A stretch of 18,765 nt of DNA from NCBI GenBank assembly GCA_016295225.1, contig JAEDLP010000024.1, positions 1 through 18,765 on the forward strand, read 5' to 3'. Source of the stretch: Oscillospiraceae bacterium. Lineage in GTDB: Bacteria > Bacillota > Clostridia > Oscillospirales > Oscillospiraceae. Shown piece by piece: positions 14,686 to 18,765 of the stretch; position 1 is the stretch's first letter; each line of letters starts with the position of its first letter. The notes beneath the pieces are model-generated. The model searched no databases and was not told where the DNA came from. It worked only from the letters and a program-made list of their open reading frames with translations. Made by a program: the position numbers and the translations under genes.

Positions 14686-14714
14686 ATCTTAACGGAAAGG
14701 ACGGCAGGTGTCAA
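14686..14714 (-). promoter_or_regulatory. SigA-type promoter of ruvX-udp-DUF1847
   Basis: Minus-strand TTGACA (14714-14709), a 17-base spacer and TAAGAT (14691-14686). The predicted start is near 14679, 16 bases before the ATG, giving a very short leader. Confidence 0.8.
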
Positions 14715-14757
14715 CCAGGCGGGATACGGAAACGGCTGAAAAAAGTGCAAAAAGTCC

Positions 14758-14787
14758 TTGACAAGCCGACTTCCCTCATGGTAATAT
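14758..14787 (+). promoter_or_regulatory. Promoter of the rpmG-secE-nusG-rplKA transcript
   Basis: TTGACA (14758-14763), an 18-base spacer and TAATAT (14782-14787) predict a start near 14794 and a leader of about 230 bases before rpmG. It is divergent to the ruvX promoter. A hairpin (14816-14845; TTGCG/CGCAA and ACATAT/ATATGT with one C-C mismatch) lies early in the leader. Confidence 0.65.
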
Positions 14788-14879
14788 GATTACACCTATG
14801 AAAAGGGCTTATTTTTTGCGCACATATTACGGTATATGTCCGCAACCCCTTGACCAATTTGGACATAGGGAGGCAACCG

Positions 14880-14930
14880 ATGCCGATTCCAGCCGTATTC
14901 TTCCAGCATGCTTATTTTTGGCAGAATTGA
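14880..14930 (+). CDS. Putative 16-codon leader peptide upstream of rpmG
   Basis: An ATG at 14880 has an excellent AGGGAGG site 6 bases upstream and opens a 16-codon frame, MPIPAVFFQHAYFWQN, ending in TGA. It is unusually aromatic (F, F, Y, F, W in its second half). It lies in the untranslated leader of the ribosomal operon, directly before a terminator-like hairpin, which is the classic place for a regulatory leader peptide. The bases of codons 2-4 (14884-14890) can pair with the 5' arm of that hairpin. Translation and function are inference; the ribosome site and frame are seen. Confidence 0.45.
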   Translation: MPIPAVFFQHAYFWQN

Positions 14931-14937
14931 TTCGCCG

Positions 14938-14986
14938 GAGTCGGAATCGCCTGTGGACAGGCAAAGCCGATTTCGGTTTTTTCTTT
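14938..14986 (+). terminator. Putative attenuator in the rpmG-secE-nusG leader
   Basis: The outer stem pairs CGGAATC (14942-14948) with GATTTCG (14969-14975, one G-U). It contains an inner hairpin GCCTG-tgga-CAGGC (14949-14962) and a 6-base bulge, and is followed by TTTTTTCTTTT. No plus-strand gene ends nearby, so a terminator here would control read-through into rpmG. The arm GGAATCG (14943-14949) can instead pair with CGATTCC (14884-14890), a possible antiterminator. Confidence 0.5.
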
Positions 14987-15022
14987 TCCCAGGGCCGAAC
15001 ATCGTAAAGGAGGTGCCGCGAT

Positions 15023-15187
15023 ATGGCAAAGGCCGGCGCACGAGTGAAGGTCACTCTCAGATGCAGTGAATGCAAGCAGCGCAACTACAACACTATGAAG
15101 AACAAGAAGAATACCCCCGACCGCTTAGAGATGAACAAGTACTGCCCCTTCTGCAGAAAGCACACCGTTCATAACGAGACTAAGTGA
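15023..15187 (+). CDS. rpmG: 50S ribosomal protein L33
   Basis: L33 is a small zinc-ribbon protein of the large subunit near the E site. The 54-aa product has the family start (MAKAGARVKVTLRCSEC), the NYNTMKNKKNTPDRLEMNKYC core and two Cys pairs, C14/C17 and C42/C45, so this is the zinc-binding type. The ATG at 15023 has a strong AAAGGAGG at 15006-15013. It heads the rpmG-secE-nusG cluster, a conserved order in Firmicutes; secE starts 35 bases after its stop. Confidence 0.96.
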   Translation: MAKAGARVKVTLRCSECKQRNYNTMKNKKNTPDRLEMNKYCPFCRKHTVHNETK

Positions 15188-15222
15188 TGATGGCCCACAT
15201 TCGTAAGAAAGGGTGGAACTGA

Positions 15223-15543
15223 ATGTCTGAACAAGAAAAGATGAACCAGGATGTGAGCGCAGAAGAGACCAAGACCCCGGCAGCGAAGGAACCCAAGCCC
15301 GCAAAAGCCAAGAAGGAAAAGTCCAATAAGGACAAGAAATCCGGCTTCGGCAAGCGCATGGGCCGCTTCTTCCGTGAGCTGAAGGCAGAGCTGAAGAAGG
15401 TCGCCTGGCCTTCCAAGGCAGATACCATGAAGAAAACCGGTATCGTCATTGTCTGCGTCATCATCGTAGGCATCATCGTCTGGATCTTCGATGGCATTGC
15501 CAGCGCCGTCATCGACGCTCTTCTCTCCCTCTTCGGCCAGTAA
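15223..15543 (+). CDS. secE: Preprotein translocase subunit SecE
   Basis: SecE clamps SecY in the membrane channel that exports unfolded proteins. The 106-aa product is the short single-helix Gram-positive form with an added highly charged, Lys/Ala/Pro-rich N-terminal extension of about 40 residues. The conserved amphipathic segment FRELKAELKKVAWPSK lies at 50-65, and one hydrophobic helix spans about 73-89, with a second hydrophobic stretch at the C-terminus. The ribosome site (GGGTGG) is weaker than that of rpmG. Position between rpmG and nusG confirms the identity. The charged extension is longer than in Bacillus SecE but is a low-complexity feature of unknown meaning. Confidence 0.95.
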   Translation: MSEQEKMNQDVSAEETKTPAAKEPKPAKAKKEKSNKDKKSGFGKRMGRFFRELKAELKKVAWPSKADTMKKTGIVIVCVIIVGIIVWIFDGIASAVIDALLSLFGQ

Positions 15544-15570
15544 GCCAGTAACGGGTAAAGGTGAATCGAT

Positions 15571-16089
15571 ATGGCTGAAGGCGCAAAATGGTATGTGGCT
15601 CACACCTATTCGGGTTATGAAAACACCGTAAAAGCCACCATTGAAAAGGCCGTGGAAAACCGCAACATGGGCGACCTCATCCTCGGGGTGAACATCCCCA
15701 TGGAGACCGTGACCGAGATCACCGACTCTGGTACCAAGACCGTGGAACGCAAGGTGTTCCCCGGCTACGTGCTGGTGAAGATGATTATGACAGACGAAAC
15801 TTGGCATCTGGTACGCAACGTGCGCGGTGTCACCGGCTTCGTCGGGTCCGGCAACAAGCCCATTCCCCTGACGGACGACGAGATCGCCGCCATGGGCGTG
15901 GAGAAGCGGGAGGTCCTGGTGACCTACGAAATCGGCGATAACGTCCGCATCACCGACGGCGCGCTGGAATCCTTCCTCGGTATCGTGGAAGAGATCGACG
16001 TGGAACGCCAGAAGGTTCGGGTCGTTGTTTCCATGTTTGGCCGCGAAACTCCGGTCGAGCTGGATCTGGATCAGATCGAATCCATCTGA
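15571..16089 (+). CDS. nusG: Transcription elongation/termination factor NusG
   Basis: NusG binds the RNA polymerase clamp and links it to Rho or the ribosome, modulating pausing and termination. The 172-aa product has the NGN domain (KWYVAHTYSGYENTVK at 6-21, VFPGYVLVKM at 62-71, VRGVTGFVG at 84-92) and a C-terminal KOW domain (GDNVRITDGALESFLGIVEEID, about 122-143, in the family position). Length and domains are normal. It starts 27 bases after secE and is followed by the rplK leader. Confidence 0.97.
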   Translation: MAEGAKWYVAHTYSGYENTVKATIEKAVENRNMGDLILGVNIPMETVTEITDSGTKTVERKVFPGYVLVKMIMTDETWHLVRNVRGVTGFVGSGNKPIPLTDDEIAAMGVEKREVLVTYEIGDNVRITDGALESFLGIVEEIDVERQKVRVVVSMFGRETPVELDLDQIESI

Positions 16090-16103
16090 TCCCACTGATG
16101 TAC

Positions 16104-16154
16104 TTTGCGCAGAAGGCGCAAACGTGGGAGGAGTTTGAAACTCCGTCCAACCAC
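16104..16154 (+). promoter_or_regulatory. L1-type leader structure upstream of rplK
   Basis: Two hairpins fill the nusG-rplK gap. The first is a 7-bp stem TTTGCGC/GCGCAAA (16104-16110 with 16116-16122). The second has outer GTGG/CCAC (16124-16127 with 16151-16154) and inner GGAGTT/AACTCC (16130-16135 with 16139-16144). The GTGGGAG...CCAAC-CAC pattern just before rplK is widely conserved, and rplK-rplA is known in other bacteria to be repressed by L1 binding to the leader. L1 binding here is inference. Confidence 0.55.
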
Positions 16155-16177
16155 ATTTTAAAATGGAGGTGCTCTAA

Positions 16178-16603
16178 GTGGCACAGAAAGTAACTGGTTA
16201 CGTTAAACTGCAGATTCCCGCCGGTAAGGCAACTCCGGCTCCCCCCGTTGGCCCTGCTCTGGGTCAGCACGGCGTGAACATCGCCGCATTTACCAAGGAA
16301 TTCAACGAGCGCACCAAGAACGATGCTGGCCTGATCATCCCCGTGGTCATCACCGTTTATGCTGACCGCTCCTTCACCTTTATTACCAAGACTCCCCCCG
16401 CAGCAGTTCTGATCAAGAAGGCTTGCAACATCGAGTCCGGTTCCGGTGTCCCCAACAAGGACAAGGTCGCTACCATCAGCAAGGAAGACGTTCGTAAGAT
16501 CGCCGAGACCAAGATGCGCGACCTGAACGCAGCAACCATCGAGGCTGCTATGAGCATGATCGCTGGTACCGCACGCTCCATGGGCGTTGTCGTCGGCGAG
16601 TAA
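16178..16603 (+). CDS. rplK: 50S ribosomal protein L11
   Basis: L11 binds the GTPase-associated centre of 23S rRNA and takes part in factor binding and the stringent response through RelA. The 141 aa match the family exactly, with the Pro-rich N-terminal PAGKATPAPPVGPALGQHGVNI and a C-terminal rRNA-binding domain ending in GTARSMGVVV. Translation begins at GTG 16178 after a TGGAGGTG site. The codons here and in the following ribosomal genes use more GCT, GGT and CGT than the genes to the left, as expected for highly expressed genes. Confidence 0.97.
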   Translation: MAQKVTGYVKLQIPAGKATPAPPVGPALGQHGVNIAAFTKEFNERTKNDAGLIIPVVITVYADRSFTFITKTPPAAVLIKKACNIESGSGVPNKDKVATISKEDVRKIAETKMRDLNAATIEAAMSMIAGTARSMGVVVGE

Positions 16604-16622
16604 GGCAGGAGGGTTAAGAGAT

Positions 16623-17315
16623 ATGTTTAGAGGTAAGAAATATCAGGACAGCGCAAAGCAGATCGACAAGGCAACTCTGTATGATACCGCAGAGGCTATG
16701 GATCTGATTGTCAAGACCGCTCCCGCTAAGTTCGATGAGACCGTTGAGCTGCACATTAAGCTGGGCGTTGACTCCCGTCACGCCGACCAGCAGGTCCGCG
16801 GCGCAATCGTCCTGCCCCACGGTACCGGTAAGGTACCCCGCGTTCTGGTCTTCGCCAAGGGCGACAAGGCCGACGCTGCTAAGGAAGCCGGCGCAGATTA
16901 CGTTGGCGAGATGGATCTGGCTCAGAAGATCCAGCAGGAGAACTGGTTCGACTTTGACGTCGTCATCGCTTCCCCCGACATGATGAGCGTTGTTGGTCGT
17001 CTGGGTAAGGTTCTGGGCCCCAAGGGCCTGATGCCCTCCCCCAAGGCTGGTACCGTCACCCCCAACGTTGCCAACGCTGTCAAGGAAGCAAAGGCTGGTA
17101 AGGTCGAGTATCGTCTGGACAAGACCAACATCATTCACTGCCCCATCGGCAAGGTCTCCTTTGGTGCTGAGAAGCTGACCGAGAACTTCAACACTCTGGT
17201 TGGCGCTATCATCAAGGCTAAGCCCGCTGCTGCCAAGGGCACCTATATCAAGAGCTGCGTCGTGGCTTCCACCATGGGCCCCGGCATCAAGGTCAACGGC
17301 GCTAAGCTGGGCTGA
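16623..17315 (+). CDS. rplA: 50S ribosomal protein L1
   Basis: L1 forms the mobile stalk at the E site that helps release deacylated tRNA, and in many bacteria represses its own operon. The 230-aa product has the standard features: VELHIKLGVDSRHADQQVRG, the LPHGTGK loop and the GKVLGPKGLMPSPKAGTV signature. The ATG at 16623 has AGGAGGG upstream and is preferred over an earlier in-frame start that would overlap rplK. It starts 19 bases after rplK. The rplJ promoter region follows 205 bases of non-coding sequence. Confidence 0.97.
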   Translation: MFRGKKYQDSAKQIDKATLYDTAEAMDLIVKTAPAKFDETVELHIKLGVDSRHADQQVRGAIVLPHGTGKVPRVLVFAKGDKADAAKEAGADYVGEMDLAQKIQQENWFDFDVVIASPDMMSVVGRLGKVLGPKGLMPSPKAGTVTPNVANAVKEAKAGKVEYRLDKTNIIHCPIGKVSFGAEKLTENFNTLVGAIIKAKPAAAKGTYIKSCVVASTMGPGIKVNGAKLG

Positions 17316-17348
17316 TCGGCTCCTGATTTTACAAAAAAGCTATCATTT

Positions 17349-17382
17349 TTCCGGAAAGGCGCTTGACAGCGCCTTTCCGGAA
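17349..17382. repeat. 14-bp perfect inverted repeat framing the rplJL -35 box
   Basis: TTCCGGAAAGGCGC (17349-17362) and its exact complement (17369-17382) flank a 6-base loop that is precisely TTGACA. Outer arms TATCATT/AATGATA (17341-17347, 17381-17387) extend it. No T tract follows on either strand, so it is not a normal intrinsic terminator. Confidence 0.85.
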
Positions 17383-17391
17383 TGATATACT
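17363..17391 (+). promoter_or_regulatory. SigA-type promoter of rplJL
   Basis: TTGACA (17363-17368), a 17-base spacer and TATACT (17386-17391) predict a start near 17398, exactly where the L10 leader begins. The pair rplJL thus has its own promoter in addition to possible read-through from rplKA. Confidence 0.85.
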
Positions 17392-17400
17392 ATCATTCGT

Positions 17401-17482
17401 GTTCAAAGACAGTAGGCACCCATAAGTCCTACCGAGAATGCAGTATGAGATTGTTTCTTTGTGCTGTTTTGCGTCTTTGAAC
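17401..17482 (+). ncRNA. Ribosomal protein L10 leader (autoregulatory mRNA element)
   Basis: The element closes with a perfect 10-bp stem GTTCAAAGAC (17401-17410) / GTCTTTGAAC (17473-17482) and contains the conserved GTAGG...AAGTCCTAC-CGA arm (17412-17434). This is the known L10-leader pattern bound by the L10(L12)4 complex to control rplJL. It sits directly after the promoter and before rplJ. The 3' strand of the closing stem overlaps the downstream terminator hairpin, giving mutually exclusive folds. Confidence 0.88.
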
Positions 17483-17498
17483 GCGAGACAGCATTTTT
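17462..17498 (+). terminator. Attenuator of rplJL
   Basis: A continuous 13-bp stem (17462-17474 with 17481-17493, two G-U pairs) and a 6-base loop are followed by TTTTT. It competes with the closing stem of the L10 leader for bases 17473-17482, so binding of L10 could switch between read-through and termination, as described for Bacillus rplJL. Confidence 0.8.
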
Positions 17499-17520
17499 CA
17501 TATTCTGGAGGTGAAACACC

Positions 17521-18054
17521 ATGCCTAACGCAAAAATTCTCTCTGAGAAGCAGGCTATCGTGGCTGAGCTGACTGAAAAGCTGAAGGGCGCTTCCGCAGG
17601 CGTGCTGGTGGACTACAAGGGCATCACGGTTGCCGAGGATACCGCTCTGCGTGCTGAGTGCCGCAACAACGAGCTGGATTACGCTGTTGTCAAGAACACC
17701 CTGCTGCGCTTCGCAATTAAGGATTGCGGTCTGGAAGAGATGGACGAGGCCCTGAACGGCACCACTTCCCTGGCTCTGTCCAACGGTGATCCCATCGCTC
17801 CCATGCGCGTGATCAACAAGTTCGCCAAGCAGTTCAACGGCTCCAAGTTCGTCATCAAGGCCGGCTTCATGGACGGTAAGGTCCTGCCCCTGGACGAGGT
17901 CATGGCTCTGGCTGAGCTGCCCGCTAAGGACGTCCTGCAGGCTCAGGTCCTGGGCACCATGCTGGCTCCCATCACCAGCCTGGCTATTGTCCTGAAGGCT
18001 ATCGCCGAGGAAAAGGGCGGTTTCGTGGAAGCAGAGGCTCCCGCCGCCGAGTAA
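17521..18054 (+). CDS. rplJ: 50S ribosomal protein L10
   Basis: L10 anchors two or three L7/L12 dimers to the ribosome through its C-terminal helix and, with them, binds its own mRNA leader. The 177-aa product shows the N-terminal KQAIVAELTEKLKGASAGVLVDYKG region, the VVKNTLLRFA rRNA-binding segment and an alanine/acid-rich C-terminal helix. The ATG at 17521 follows a TGGAGGTG site. Distance from the attenuator is only 22 bases. Confidence 0.97.
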   Translation: MPNAKILSEKQAIVAELTEKLKGASAGVLVDYKGITVAEDTALRAECRNNELDYAVVKNTLLRFAIKDCGLEEMDEALNGTTSLALSNGDPIAPMRVINKFAKQFNGSKFVIKAGFMDGKVLPLDEVMALAELPAKDVLQAQVLGTMLAPITSLAIVLKAIAEEKGGFVEAEAPAAE

Positions 18055-18111
18055 TTCCCCACCCAACATTCAAAACAAATTACACAACACATATTTTAGG
18101 AGGTAACTATC

Positions 18112-18483
18112 ATGGCTTCTGAGAAGATTACTGCCCTCATCGAAGAGGTTAAGGCTCTGACCGTTCTGGAGCTGTCCGAGCTGGTTCACGCACTGGAGGA
18201 GGAGTTCGGCGTCTCCGCTGCTGCTATGGCTGCTCCCGCTGCTGGCGGCGCTGCTCCCGCTGCTGAGGAGAAGACCGAGTTCGACGTCATTCTGGAGAAC
18301 TTCGGCTCCGAGAAGGTTAAGGTCATCAAGGCTGTCCGCGAGATCACCGGCCTGGGCCTGGCTGACGCTAAGGCTGTCGTCGAGGCTGCTCCCAAGGCAA
18401 TCAAGGAAGGCGTCTCCAAGGACGAGGCTGAAGAGCTGAAGAAGAAGCTGGAAGACGTCGGCGCAAAGGTCGCTCTGAAGTAA
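18112..18483 (+). CDS. rplL: 50S ribosomal protein L7/L12
   Basis: L7/L12 is the multicopy stalk protein that recruits and stimulates translation GTPases. The 123-aa product has the N-terminal dimerisation helices, an Ala/Pro/Gly-rich hinge (about residues 38-52) and the C-terminal factor-binding domain with EKTEFDVIL, KVIKAVREITGLGLADAKAVVE and GAKVALK at the end. The ribosome site TAGGAGGT is strong, fitting the higher copy number needed relative to L10. It lies 57 bases after rplJ and is followed by a strong terminator. Confidence 0.97.
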   Translation: MASEKITALIEEVKALTVLELSELVHALEEEFGVSAAAMAAPAAGGAAPAAEEKTEFDVILENFGSEKVKVIKAVREITGLGLADAKAVVEAAPKAIKEGVSKDEAEELKKKLEDVGAKVALK

Positions 18484-18527
18484 TTCAGGCCCCACTTCTT
18501 TCCCCAAGCTTAGGCTTACAAAATGAT

Positions 18528-18575
18528 ATGCTCCCCCATGAAAACAGAGTTGTGTTTCATGGGGGAGCATTTTTT
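18528..18575 (+). terminator. Intrinsic terminator after rplL
   Basis: A perfect 16-bp stem (18528-18543 with 18555-18570) with an 11-base loop is followed by TTTTTCTTTT. It ends the ribosomal-protein transcript; rpoB does not appear within the window. Confidence 0.95.
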
Positions 18576-18579
18576 CTTT

Positions 18580-18765
18580 TCAGTTTTGAGGGGTTTGCTT
18601 TCTGGGGGGATTGAAGGCCAGGAACAACGCAATGCTTCCGATGGCTGTGATCACCAGGTTACCATGCTTGCCCGCATAGTATAGTTCCGCCTGAAAGATG
18701 ACTCTGGCCACCAGTTCGTTTCCTAGGGGTACATCAAAATACAGAAGTATCATCACGGCAGTACA
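18580..18765 (-). CDS. C-terminal end of an unidentified membrane protein
   Basis: On the minus strand one frame is open from the window edge to a TGA at 18582-18580, giving 61 residues. It shows two hydrophobic stretches, AVMILLYFDVPLG at the cut end and NLVITAIGSIALFLAF, followed by a short basic/polar tail PPRKQTPQN. The other two frames on this strand hit stops quickly. It looks like the last membrane helices of a larger protein whose start lies outside the window, convergent with rplL. No family is recognised. Confidence 0.5.
   Translation of the reverse strand, partial: CTAVMILLYFDVPLGNELVARVIFQAELYYAGKHGNLVITAIGSIALFLAFNPPRKQTPQN

Noticed and set aside
14786..15007. Frame of 73 codons upstream of rpmG
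   Set aside because: No ribosome site or recognisable domain. It overlaps the leader hairpins, and the 16-codon frame with a strong ribosome site in another phase is the better candidate.
17341..17391. Hairpin before rplJ as the terminator of rplKA
   Set aside because: No T tract follows the stem on the plus strand, and the loop is the -35 box of a good promoter.
1..18765. Search for a defence, biosynthetic or mobile system
   Set aside because: No transposase, integrase, nuclease-helicase pair, toxin-antitoxin of known type, tRNA or rRNA was found. The gene content is mainly housekeeping, with only the 4148-4706 gap and the XRE module accessory-like.

Overview
The window is GC-rich bacterial chromosome of core-genome character. 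Gene content and order point to an anaerobic gut Firmicute of class Clostridia, probably Oscillospiraceae (Flavonifractor/Lawsonibacter-like). The grounds are RqcH and Mini-RNase III, a ywiB-like gene before argS, a DUF1847 protein, a DUF6809-type small protein, and near-consensus SigA promoters (TTGACA-17-TATAAT type) with AGGAGG ribosome sites. The taxonomy is inference from gene families; no rRNA marker is present.

Layout. Positions 1-4147 (+) hold the 3' end of murA, then rlmH-pgcA as a close pair and a secreted D,D-carboxypeptidase, with hairpins after murA, pgcA and the carboxypeptidase. Positions 4148-4922 are an accessory gap with a hairpin-rich repeat-like element, a DUF6809-type gene broken by an in-frame TGA (- strand), and a consensus promoter for a cysteine desulfurase (4923-6068, +). 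A bidirectional terminator separates that gene from the convergent operon DUF1934-argS (-). A divergent promoter region (8382-8711) drives DUF1934-argS leftward and an unrecognised 138-aa protein rightward. Positions 9190-11963 (-) hold an operon of an unrecognised 179-aa protein, Mini-RNase III and RqcH. Positions 12071-12622 (-) hold a two-gene module: a 3-TM membrane protein and an XRE repressor, with three related operator-like sites at its promoter. Positions 12784-14663 (-) hold ruvX-udp-DUF1847, with 8-nt overlaps at both junctions and a consensus promoter.

Positions 14758-18575 (+) are the classic transcription/translation block rpmG-secE-nusG-rplK-rplA-rplJ-rplL. Three non-coding control regions are visible: a leader before rpmG with a 16-codon leader ORF and a terminator-like hairpin; an L1-type leader before rplK; and an L10 leader before rplJ ending in a strong attenuator. 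The window ends with the 3' end of a membrane-protein gene on the - strand.

Most of the window is housekeeping. The observations most worth a second look are the leader-peptide/attenuator arrangement upstream of rpmG-secE-nusG, the three-site operator of the XRE/membrane-protein module, the rplJL promoter whose -35 box sits in the loop of a 14-bp inverted repeat, the nonsense-broken DUF6809 gene and the two unrecognised conserved-looking proteins. I found no CRISPR array, rRNA, tRNA, prophage or defence system.
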